Shown piece after piece: positions 6,922 through 14,230 of a DNA stretch of 15,076 bases. The stretch comes from CAKSXP01 sp964609305 (GTDB taxonomy: Bacteria; Bacillota; Clostridia; Oscillospirales; Oscillospiraceae). The stretch lies in assembly GCA_964609305.1 (NCBI GenBank), contig CAZSRK010000053.1, positions 1 to 15,076 of the forward strand. Direction: 5' to 3'. Position 1 is the first letter of the stretch. Every line of letters begins with the position of its first letter. The notes beneath the pieces were generated by a model. That model searched no databases. It was not told the DNA's origin and saw nothing but the letters and a program-made list of their open reading frames with translations. Both the position numbers and the translations under genes were made by a program.

Positions 6922-9036
6922 ATGGGCCGTGTTAGATGTATTACTCTAGTTATAGTTTCTTTTATAATTGCTACTATAATTGCTACGCTAGCTGCATGTG
7001 GTATTAATCAGAGTGGACTAAGCCAATTAGCACTGTCAGCAAACAGGGTGGAGATAGACACGGGAAACGAGCTTGTATATTCTATTGCCCAGTACAGCTC
7101 TGGAAGCGATATCGTCCTTTGCGGAAAAGCGGTCGGAGACAGCCGCTTTTGTGTTTTATCATCCGATTCAAGCGGCGAAATCGGAGCATTTTTCTTCCCT
7201 GAAAACGAGGTCTGTGCCCTGACGGGAACAGGGAATGGCGTTATATGGACTTTATATGAGACTGGAAACGGAACTTATGCCATCGAGGGTTTTAGCGGGA
7301 CAGGGCAGAGCATGGCTTTTCTGGAGCTTGAGCTGCCAGCGGAGCAGGTAAGCCGTGTCGTCGGCATGCGCAGCGACCGGCAAAACAACTTCTACATATG
7401 CTGGGGGCTCAGCGGCGGCAGAACGGCGGTTACCGCGCTTTCGTCCGAGTTGGAAATCATGTACACTATTGAAAACGACGGGGACTGCTACGGCTTTGCG
7501 ATGTCCGGGGACACGCCGTGTTGCCTTATGTCGGGAAATAGGCTGAAGCTTGTGGATGCGGAAAACCGGGACTGGGGCGAGATGGTGAAGCTGGACTTGA
7601 ATATCGTGAGTGTTTTTTCCGCAGATGACGGGCAGCTCCTTTTAAGTGGCGACGACAGCGGGATATATTCCTATTCACTGAGTGGGGATGAGCTTACTCT
7701 GCTGTTTTCACTGTCTGAGCACTTTATCGACGGATATGTTTTAGCCGCAGCCAAGCTGGGGCTAACGGAATATGCGGTGGTGACCCAGACCGAATTTTAT
7801 GTGTTTACCGAGCACTCCGCCGAAGAACCGGATGAGCGCAAGGTGATAACCATGGTATCCGACGGGCTGTCTTCCGTTTTAACGGAAAAGGTGCTTGAAT
7901 TTAACGATACCAATGAGGATTACAGGATAGAGCTCGAGGTAATCGAGAATGAAACGCTGTTTACTACGCGACTTTTGGCAGGAGAGGTACCAGATATTTT
8001 CTATTTTTCCAGCGTTGGATATGTGCTTGACGCGGAAACCCTGGGTCGGGCGGGATATCTGGCCGATCTCTATGATTTTATTGACAGCGACAGCGGGCTC
8101 GGCCGTGACAGCTTTGTCCCGAACATTATCGAGGCGTCTGAGCATGACGGCGTGCTGTGGCAGCTCCCGATAAGCTTTAATATTGATGTGATGGCAGCAG
8201 ACAGTTCCATAGCTTCAGACATTGTGGGCCTGACATTCACGGAGCTTAGGGATCTGCTGGACAGGATAGGCTTTGACGGCAATTTATTTGGTCCGAGCAT
8301 GGATAGAAGCTTTGTTTTATACAAGCTGTTGTCAGTCAACATAGATTGTTTTGTGAACTGGAACGCGGGAGAGGCAAAATTTGATAGTCAGGAATTTCAA
8401 AATTTGCTGTATATATGCAAGGAATATGCCCCCGAAGAGGGGTACGACGACGGCCTGACGCCCCGTGAATGGGTGGAGAACGGGGAAATGTTGTTCAGAT
8501 GGGACGAACTGTCCACAATATGTGAGGTCCAGCGTTTTGACTATTTCTTTGATGACCCGGTCCTTATCGGGTTTCCGACGGCTGACGGCCTGGGCAATGC
8601 GCTTGTTCCGCAGGACAGCTTTGCAATTTCCGCCTCCACAGAGTACAGACAGGCTGTATGGGACTTTGTGCGCAGCTTCTATCTGCCGGAGTTCTATTAT
8701 GAGGCCTTCTCGACCAATGGTTCCGCCGTCTGTTTTCCTGTTAATGCGCAGGCGCTGGCGGCCAAGCTTTCCAATCCGGAGATAGATATCAGAGAGGCAG
8801 GAATTATTTTAGAAACCGACCGCTATACAATTACGATTACGGAGCCGACACAGCGTGATATTGATGTGATGAGCGACGTTATCTATTCGATCAACAAGAC
8901 CTCCCGATATGACAGCAGCATCAGCAATATAATTAATGAGGAGGCAGCCGCGTATTTTGCCGGAGATAAGACCGTAGAGGAGACGACACGGCTTATCCAA
9001 AGCCGGGTCCAGCTCTATCTGGGTGAGCAGAGCTGA
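6922..9036 (+). CDS. Large solute-binding lipoprotein with an extra N-terminal domain
   Basis: A 704-residue cell-surface lipoprotein. GAGGAG (6908-6913) lies 8 bases before the ATG. The signal peptide ends in the lipobox LAAC with C26 as the lipid-bearing cysteine. Residues of about 40-300 form a domain of short beta-strand repeats with recurring Asp/Gly/Ser turns (for example VLCGKAVGDSRFCVLSS and LLLSGDDSGIYSYSLSGDE), reminiscent of a beta-propeller. From about residue 309 to 690 it resembles bacterial family 1 extracellular solute-binding proteins: ITMVSDG..VLEFN near the start, the ..GEVPDIFYF motif, DLYDFI, and a C-terminal QDSFAISASTEYRQAVWDFVRSF segment. These normally deliver sugars or peptides to ABC importers, but no permease or ATPase gene is adjacent. 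It may serve a distant importer or act as a surface sensor. G+C rises from about 36% over its first 100 bases to above 50% later. Confidence 0.85.
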   Translation: MGRVRCITLVIVSFIIATIIATLAACGINQSGLSQLALSANRVEIDTGNELVYSIAQYSSGSDIVLCGKAVGDSRFCVLSSDSSGEIGAFFFPENEVCALTGTGNGVIWTLYETGNGTYAIEGFSGTGQSMAFLELELPAEQVSRVVGMRSDRQNNFYICWGLSGGRTAVTALSSELEIMYTIENDGDCYGFAMSGDTPCCLMSGNRLKLVDAENRDWGEMVKLDLNIVSVFSADDGQLLLSGDDSGIYSYSLSGDELTLLFSLSEHFIDGYVLAAAKLGLTEYAVVTQTEFYVFTEHSAEEPDERKVITMVSDGLSSVLTEKVLEFNDTNEDYRIELEVIENETLFTTRLLAGEVPDIFYFSSVGYVLDAETLGRAGYLADLYDFIDSDSGLGRDSFVPNIIEASEHDGVLWQLPISFNIDVMAADSSIASDIVGLTFTELRDLLDRIGFDGNLFGPSMDRSFVLYKLLSVNIDCFVNWNAGEAKFDSQEFQNLLYICKEYAPEEGYDDGLTPREWVENGEMLFRWDELSTICEVQRFDYFFDDPVLIGFPTADGLGNALVPQDSFAISASTEYRQAVWDFVRSFYLPEFYYEAFSTNGSAVCFPVNAQALAAKLSNPEIDIREAGIILETDRYTITITEPTQRDIDVMSDVIYSINKTSRYDSSISNIINEEAAAYFAGDKTVEETTRLIQSRVQLYLGEQS

Positions 9037-9045
9037 TTATAACCG

Positions 9046-9088
9046 AAAAACACATGCCCGCCAGTTTTCCCGGCGGGCATGTGTTTTT
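9046..9088. terminator. Bidirectional Rho-independent terminator between convergent genes
   Basis: A perfect 17-bp inverted repeat (9046-9062 with 9072-9088) encloses a 9-base loop. The arms end in A5 on the left and T5 on the right, so each strand offers a G+C-rich stem followed by a U-run. It lies between the stop of the lipoprotein gene (9036, plus) and the stop of the aldo/keto reductase gene (9097, minus) and would serve both. Confidence 0.93.
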
Positions 9089-9096
9089 GCATAACA

Positions 9097-10125
9097 TCAC
9101 AACTCATTTTTGTGCTGCTCGTAAAAGGCCCTGTAATCTTCCAGGTTCCTGCGCAGCAGTTCGGGGGTGTCAAGCCCGTAGGGACATTTGGATTTGCACT
9201 GCCCACAATGCAGGCAGTTTTCGATGAGCGACATTTTCTCCTGCCATCTGGGTGTGAAATACGGCCTCCACGGCGAGCGCCGGATCAGCATGTCCATGCG
9301 GGCGGCGCTGTTTATCTCGATACCGACTGGGCAGGGCATGCAGTAGCCGCAGCCGCGGCAGAATGCGCCGGAGAGCTCGTCCCTGTCCTTTTCAATATAC
9401 TCCCTCAGCCCGTCGTCAAGGTCAGGCGGATTTTCTGCAAGCTCCAGCCACTGTGCAAGCTCCTCCATTGTCTGGACGCCCCAGATGGGCGCGACATTTT
9501 CAAATCTGTTCATGAACGCGGCGCAGGCACGCGCATTTGTGAGAAGTCCGCCGGCAAGCCCCTTCATGGCTATGTAACCGACGTCGAGTTCCCCGCAGTG
9601 CCTGACAAGCTCTATCTCCCGCGGCTGGGATAGATAGCTGAACGGATATTGCATGGTCTCAAAAAGGCCGCTGTCCACAAGCCGGAAAGCAAGCTCCAGG
9701 TCATGTGTGGTAACGCCGATATGCCGTATCAGCCCGGCCCTCTTCGCCTCGAGCGCCGCCTGATAGAGCTCGCTGTCTTGCGTTATCATCTCCCGCACGA
9801 AATGGAACTGGAACAGGTCAATATAGTCCGTTTTCATGCGGCTCAGGCTTGTCTCGATGTGCTCCCGCAGTGTTTTTGCGTCGCGCGCCATGCTCTTTGT
9901 AGAGATGATTATATATTTCCTGACATCGGAGAGCGCGTATCCGATTTTTTCCTCGCTGTCGGAGTAGCCGTTTGCCGTGTCAAAGTACCGTATGCCGCCG
10001 TCATATGCAGCGCGGAGTATCTCCCTGGCCTCGTCAAAGCTCCGGCGCTGTATGGGCAGGCAGCCGATGGCGGGCTTGGTAACGACCAGACCGCTTTTTC
10101 CAAGTCTGACGGTTTTCACGTTCAT
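9097..10125 (-). CDS. Aldo/keto reductase with C-terminal 4Fe-4S ferredoxin-like domain
   Basis: A 342-residue cytoplasmic oxidoreductase of the iron-sulfur aldo/keto reductase group (COG1453 type). The barrel domain carries the usual tetrad D49, Y54 (FDTANGY), K77 (STKSM) and H108 (FQFHF). The C-terminal part has two cysteine motifs: C256, C259, C262, C265 (CxxCxxCxxCP) and C304, C307, C310, C314 (CxxCxxCxxxCP), expected to hold 4Fe-4S clusters. Such proteins probably take electrons from ferredoxin or pass them to a partner; substrates are mostly unknown. Two starts are possible: ATG at 10125, used here, or GTG at 10119, which has GGGAG (10132-10128) at a better 8-base spacing. The frame is open upstream to 10248, but that covers the promoter. 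It is divergently arranged with the FAD oxidoreductase gene, suggesting a shared substrate or regulator. Confidence 0.92.
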   Translation of the reverse strand: MNVKTVRLGKSGLVVTKPAIGCLPIQRRSFDEAREILRAAYDGGIRYFDTANGYSDSEEKIGYALSDVRKYIIISTKSMARDAKTLREHIETSLSRMKTDYIDLFQFHFVREMITQDSELYQAALEAKRAGLIRHIGVTTHDLELAFRLVDSGLFETMQYPFSYLSQPREIELVRHCGELDVGYIAMKGLAGGLLTNARACAAFMNRFENVAPIWGVQTMEELAQWLELAENPPDLDDGLREYIEKDRDELSGAFCRGCGYCMPCPVGIEINSAARMDMLIRRSPWRPYFTPRWQEKMSLIENCLHCGQCKSKCPYGLDTPELLRRNLEDYRAFYEQHKNEL

Positions 10126-10148
10126 CACTCCCGAATAATACTGGGATA

Positions 10149-10177
10149 AGTATACCGTATGCCGCCTAAAAGTGCAA
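10149..10177 (-). promoter_or_regulatory. Sigma-A-type promoter for the aldo/keto reductase gene
   Basis: On the minus strand TTGCAC (10177-10172) and TATACT (10154-10149) are exactly 17 bases apart. Initiation near 10142 leaves a short leader of roughly 17-23 bases before the start codon. It faces away from the plus-strand promoter at 10276-10304 within the same intergenic region. Confidence 0.7.
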
Positions 10178-10275
10178 TATCGAACGCGGCCAGCGCTGAC
10201 TTCGTCTGCGAAGAAAACGGATTGACTTATGCAAGAGCTGCATGACAATTTAAAACAATAGTAACTGTATTGTAA

Positions 10276-10304
10276 TTGACGCTTGATTTCAAAAAATTTA
10301 TAAT
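10276..10304 (+). promoter_or_regulatory. Near-consensus sigma-A promoter for the FAD oxidoreductase gene
   Basis: TTGACG (10276-10281) and a perfect TATAAT (10299-10304) are separated by 17 bases, 11 of 12 consensus positions. The spacer is A-rich. Initiation near 10311 gives a leader of about 48 bases ending in AAAGGAG (10345-10351), 7 bases before the ATG. So strong a core promoter predicts high expression or control by a repressor. Confidence 0.85.
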
Positions 10305-10358
10305 TATATTAAATTCAACAAGGCGCGGGCCTTTATCATAATCGAAAGGAGCTTTATT

Positions 10359-11978
10359 ATGAGCTGGAGAACTCCCCCTGAACCCATTGAGAAAAGTCTT
10401 ATCAAGGAGACTTACGATGCCGATGTTGTAGTTATCGGTCTCGGGTATTCCGGCACAACCGCATTCCGTGCGGCACAGGAGGCCGGGGCTTCGACCATCG
10501 GTATAGAATTTCAGACGGAGGACAAGTACACGTCCTATGGCCGCGACATCGGCCATCTGAATTCAAAATTCCTCAAAGACCGCGGTGTGCCCGAGGTTGA
10601 CCCGATCGAATTTTATAACGAGTGGATGCGCCGCGCAGGAAACCGTGCAAACGGCGAACTGGTGATGAAATTCGCTCAGAAATCCGGTGCCGCCTTCGAC
10701 TGGTTTTCCGACGTTATGGACGAAGAGGGCTTTAAGAATATGCATGTCGCATTCTGGCCAAACGGTAATGAGAAATTCAAGGAAGAGGCCAGAAACGGCG
10801 GATTTATCCTCAACGGATTCCGCTTCTGGAACGGCACGGCGCAGTTCCCTGACCCGCGCGGCTGGCCCGGTCATCCGACACTTCCGGAGGTAGCAAAGCT
10901 CAATCAGGATAAGGCCGTCGCACTTGGCGCCCGTGCTTTTTACGGGATTGAAGCCATGCAGCTTGTCAAGACTGGTGAGCGCGTGACCGGTGTTATCGGA
11001 AAGGACAGGGAAGGCAATTACTATCAGTACAATGGCAAAAAAAGCGTCATCCTCGCTGCCGGCGACTTCTCGGCCAATCCCGAGATGCTGCATGATCTTG
11101 CGGTGGATTTGACCGACCTTTACACACCTGAGGAAAAGCCGATGCGCAACGGGGGACGCAACGGACGCGGCATACAGATGGGCGTCTGGGTTGGCGCCCG
11201 GCTAGAGACGCGCCCGCTGCCGACCATGGGCGGGAATCAGATCGGCTCCATGGGTGGTTACTGCTCTTTCGGCGGAGTCTGGCTCAACGGTGAGGGTAAG
11301 CGTTTCTGCAATGAAGTCTTTGGCGGGACCGAGCTTGTCGGATTCTCCGGCAACCAGACGGTCCGGGGCACTACATATACCGTTTTTGACGAGCATTGCC
11401 TGGAAAACGAGCTGTCCTATGGTGTCCCCGCGCATGGCGGCTTCGACGTAAACGACGGTACCGCCGTCAAGAGACTTGACGACCTGTTCGCCTTTGCAAA
11501 GGCGAATCCGGAGCTTGGTAAGTACGAGGCAAAAGCGCCCGGCCCGTTCGGCCCGAGCGTGGTGTATTACGGGCGCAGCATCGAGGAACTTGCAAAGAAC
11601 GCCGGTTTTGAGGGCGAGGTATATGAGAATACCGTCGCTACGCTGAAGCGCTATAACGAATTCTGTGAAACCGGCCGGGATGAGGACTTCGGGCGCGATG
11701 CAAAGCTGCTCGACCCGCTGACGGATTTCCTGTTCATGCAGGTCAACTCGCCCACAAAGTTCGGCTTCATGCTTGTCACGGTCGGCGGCCTCGTAACGGA
11801 TGGCGAGCAGCGTGTGCTGGACATGAATTATGAAAAGATCCCCGGGCTGTACGCGACCGGCAACTGCTGCGGGCGCAGGTTTGGTATGCAGTACTTTACG
11901 CCCATATCCGGCGTGAGCATCGGCATTGCCATGACCCTCGGCCGTGAGGTTGGAATCACCGCTGCAAAGGCAGAGTAA
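10359..11978 (+). CDS. FAD-dependent oxidoreductase (FAD_binding_2 / fumarate reductase-KstD superfamily), substrate unknown
   Basis: A 539-residue flavoprotein without signal peptide or membrane segment, so cytoplasmic. The FAD-binding Rossmann motif is GLGYSG (27-32) with the ribose-binding glutamate at E50; a second FAD contact region is near the C-terminus (YATGNCCG, then YFTPISG and AMTLGREVG). It lacks the haem and FMN-binding domains found in flavocytochrome c. Where fumarate reductases have HHTMGG and a substrate Arg, this protein reads MLVTVGG and has no Arg at the corresponding QYFTPISG segment, so fumarate is an unlikely substrate. The C-terminal segment is closer in pattern to 3-ketosteroid dehydrogenases (YPGxGxxxGPAMTxG), so an enone, enoate or other unsaturated organic acceptor is plausible. 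It has its own strong promoter and terminator, with the 4Fe-4S reductase gene divergent upstream as a possible electron partner. The start is well supported by AAAGGAG 7 bases upstream. Confidence 0.9.
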   Translation: MSWRTPPEPIEKSLIKETYDADVVVIGLGYSGTTAFRAAQEAGASTIGIEFQTEDKYTSYGRDIGHLNSKFLKDRGVPEVDPIEFYNEWMRRAGNRANGELVMKFAQKSGAAFDWFSDVMDEEGFKNMHVAFWPNGNEKFKEEARNGGFILNGFRFWNGTAQFPDPRGWPGHPTLPEVAKLNQDKAVALGARAFYGIEAMQLVKTGERVTGVIGKDREGNYYQYNGKKSVILAAGDFSANPEMLHDLAVDLTDLYTPEEKPMRNGGRNGRGIQMGVWVGARLETRPLPTMGGNQIGSMGGYCSFGGVWLNGEGKRFCNEVFGGTELVGFSGNQTVRGTTYTVFDEHCLENELSYGVPAHGGFDVNDGTAVKRLDDLFAFAKANPELGKYEAKAPGPFGPSVVYYGRSIEELAKNAGFEGEVYENTVATLKRYNEFCETGRDEDFGRDAKLLDPLTDFLFMQVNSPTKFGFMLVTVGGLVTDGEQRVLDMNYEKIPGLYATGNCCGRRFGMQYFTPISGVSIGIAMTLGREVGITAAKAE

Positions 11979-11997
11979 AAAAGCATAATCAGTTCGC

Positions 11998-12028
11998 GGG
12001 GCGCGCCAGGGGCGCGCCCCTATTTTTA
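11998..12028 (+). terminator. Rho-independent terminator after the FAD oxidoreductase gene
   Basis: A 10-bp all-G/C stem (GGGGCGCGCC at 11998-12007 with its complement at 12011-12020) encloses a 3-base loop and is followed by TATTTTTA. It begins 19 bases after the stop codon. Confidence 0.9.
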
Positions 12029-12135
12029 TTGCTCCGGAAGTTGTATTGACCCGCGGCTGTCGATTTGCGGCGGTACCGGGCAAAAAAGTCTTGCTCATGA
12101 CGCAGTGTAATATGGAAGGCCGTGCCTGGGTGAAC

Positions 12136-12163
12136 TTGACAAGATGTATCTTATGTATATAAA
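12136..12163 (+). promoter_or_regulatory. Sigma-A promoter for the GGDEF protein gene
   Basis: A perfect TTGACA (12136-12141) and TATAAA (12158-12163) are spaced 16 bases apart. Initiation near 12170 gives a leader of about 38 bases ending in AGGTGAGG (12193-12200), 7 bases before the ATG at 12208. The stretch 12029-12135 before it holds nothing I can recognise. Confidence 0.75.
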
Positions 12164-12207
12164 ATATACCAATAAACAAAACATCACATCACAGGTGAGG
12201 ATAAAAT

Positions 12208-14100
12208 ATGCAAAGACGCTTTGTGCAATGGAGAAGTCCGCTGGCCGCGACATTGGTACTTGTTCTATTGCTTGCGGTTTCAAGCTTTATTGTAACGGGA
12301 CGGATAAACAAAACTGAGGAAGATGTGAGCTTTACCCGTCTGGCCGAAGAGGCGGAGGAGCTGTCTCACAGTCTGGAGATGAATATTAACTCCGACAGGG
12401 ATAAACTCAGTCTTCTGGCGGAACTGATGGCTTCTAACGTGGGAGAGCCGGAAGACCTCCTGAGCTTTTATCGAAGCACGGGGGCGTTTTTTTCGCGGCT
12501 GGAGCTTTTGCTGCCCAGCGATGAAGTCATTACTGCCAGTGGGACACGTGTGGATGTGACCGGACAGCTCTCATTTGAGCGAGAGGCTGCTTTAGGTGCG
12601 CATATTTCAGATAGAGTCCTGGATTTGAATGGAACAGATTATGTGGTGCGCCACTTTGTTCCGATAGAGCGTGAAGGCAAGGTAATTGCCCTGCTCTACG
12701 GTGTCATAGAGCTGGGAGAACTTGTAGAGGATCTTCCATATTCGCCATATGGCGGCGAAGCGGCAGTATATGTTATCGATGGCGCAACCGGAGATTTTTT
12801 AATCGATACCTGGCACACAGAACTGGGGAATATATGGGATCTCGGTTCCCGACCTATGGCTGAAGGCTATGACAATGACCTGCTCCGTCAGGGACTGGTG
12901 GACGGCGAAAGTAATTACGTTGTCTTTGTTTCAAATACCACGGGTGAGCATCTGTACTTTTACTATACGCCGCTGGAGATCAATCTGTGGCGCGTGGTGC
13001 TCTCCGTCCCGGAGGATCTGGTTTTTTCCGGGGCCCGGGATATCCGCAGCATGCTGAATCTGCTTCTGATTCTCGGGTGTATTGCCTTTCTGATCTATAT
13101 TTCGTGGCTGGTGTTTTATGTCCGGCGTGAGACCGGTGAGAAGCAGCGCCAGTTGGATGCCCTCAATTATATTTACGATGTGGAAAAGCTGCTTTTCAAC
13201 GCTCATGAACAAAAAGAGAATATTACCCGCTCCCTTGCTGTGATCGCAAGGATGCTTCCAGCCAGGAGGGTCGCTTTCACAATGTTAGGAGGAGACAGCA
13301 AGGAAGCGGATTATCTTTGGGAGGAAGGGGGAGAATCCCAGCTGGGTGTAGCTCTTCTCGAAAACGCGCCTGTGATCGCGGATTACTTTATGGCCGGGCA
13401 CCAGGATATCTCGGTGCATACACAGCAAGAGATTCAGGAACTGTTACCTGATTTGCCCAAAGAAATGAGCGATTTGGCGTCCGTCCCCGTGGAGGATGCT
13501 GACGGCATAATTCGTGGGGTGCTCTCTGCCAGCGGGTTATCCAAACACACAGACTGTGCGGCGATGCTAAAGAGCGTGGGATTCAGTTTTGCCATGCTCT
13601 GCGGAAATACGCGTACATACCGTAAAATACAGCGGCAGGGTGAACAGGACGCGCTGACCGGCCTGTATAACCGCAACCGCTATGAGACAGATCTTCCTCA
13701 TATCGCATCGGAGTGCCAGAGCGGGATTTGCTGTGTGTATATGGATGCCAATGGCCTGCACGAGCTGAACAACGAGCAAGGTCACGAGGCCGGCGATGCA
13801 ATGCTGCGCGCTATTTCTGATGAAATTTGCGATCATTTTGGACCCAAGTGTGCGTATCGGGTTGGCGGAGACGAGTTTTTAGTTTTTGCCATTGATGAGG
13901 ATGAGTCCGAGGTTGCTCACCACTGTCGGGCAATGGCTATTGCTTTGGAGCAGAAAGGTTATTATATCTCTTATGGCATCGCATGGCTTCCGGCTCCCGT
14001 ATATGATCCCGAGCCACTTGTAAAAGCCGCTGAGATACGGATGTATACTGCCAAACACGAATATTACAGCGATCCTGCACATGACCGCAGGGCAAGGTAG
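12208..14100 (+). CDS. Membrane-bound sensor diguanylate cyclase (dCache-like sensor, GAF-like domain, GGDEF)
   Basis: A 630-residue signalling protein predicted to make cyclic di-GMP. Order: a membrane segment (about 10-30); an extracytoplasmic sensor region of about 250 residues with dCache/PAS-like character (VRHFVPIEREGKVIALLYGV and AAVYVIDGATGDFLID); a second membrane segment (about 281-304); a linker with coiled-coil character; a GAF-like region (about 330-470); and a GGDEF domain (about 478-625). Key residues are DALTGLYNRNR (481 on), metal ligand D513 in DANGLHELNN, GHEAGD, and an intact GGDEF at 553-557, so cyclase activity is expected. The RxxD allosteric inhibition site is absent: F and K occupy its positions nine and six residues before GGDEF. 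The usual ND pair reads NN, as seen in many Clostridia GGDEF proteins. The gene is monocistronic, with its own promoter. The ligand sensed outside the cell is unknown. Confidence 0.9.
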   Translation: MQRRFVQWRSPLAATLVLVLLLAVSSFIVTGRINKTEEDVSFTRLAEEAEELSHSLEMNINSDRDKLSLLAELMASNVGEPEDLLSFYRSTGAFFSRLELLLPSDEVITASGTRVDVTGQLSFEREAALGAHISDRVLDLNGTDYVVRHFVPIEREGKVIALLYGVIELGELVEDLPYSPYGGEAAVYVIDGATGDFLIDTWHTELGNIWDLGSRPMAEGYDNDLLRQGLVDGESNYVVFVSNTTGEHLYFYYTPLEINLWRVVLSVPEDLVFSGARDIRSMLNLLLILGCIAFLIYISWLVFYVRRETGEKQRQLDALNYIYDVEKLLFNAHEQKENITRSLAVIARMLPARRVAFTMLGGDSKEADYLWEEGGESQLGVALLENAPVIADYFMAGHQDISVHTQQEIQELLPDLPKEMSDLASVPVEDADGIIRGVLSASGLSKHTDCAAMLKSVGFSFAMLCGNTRTYRKIQRQGEQDALTGLYNRNRYETDLPHIASECQSGICCVYMDANGLHELNNEQGHEAGDAMLRAISDEICDHFGPKCAYRVGGDEFLVFAIDEDESEVAHHCRAMAIALEQKGYYISYGIAWLPAPVYDPEPLVKAAEIRMYTAKHEYYSDPAHDRRAR

Positions 14101-14127
14101 ACAATTGCCGGTCAGTAATGAACAGCA

Positions 14128-14169
14128 CCCCTTCTGTCAAGCATATACCATACTGCTTGACAGGAGGGG
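14128..14169. terminator. Stable hairpin between convergent genes, probable terminator
   Basis: A 16-bp inverted repeat (14128-14143 with 14154-14169, one G:T wobble) with a 10-base loop lies 27 bases after the GGDEF gene stop and 61 bases beyond the minus-strand prenyltransferase stop. No good T-run follows on either strand, so termination may be partial or rely on pausing. Confidence 0.55.
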
Positions 14170-14230
14170 CGCTTATCTATATCAATAGATTTGTTTGGCA
14201 AGTGTTAATTTCCCAGCGCCGGATACAATG

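Noticed and set aside
9079..10149. Two long plus-strand open frames (9079-9633 and 9649-10149)
   Set aside because: They lie antisense to the aldo/keto reductase gene, whose catalytic and Fe-S motifs are unmistakable; the plus-strand products have no recognisable domain, and the first begins inside the terminator hairpin.
11202..12179. Minus-strand frame of 325 codons
   Set aside because: It is antisense to the FAD oxidoreductase gene and also runs through its terminator and the next promoter; the product has no recognisable domain.
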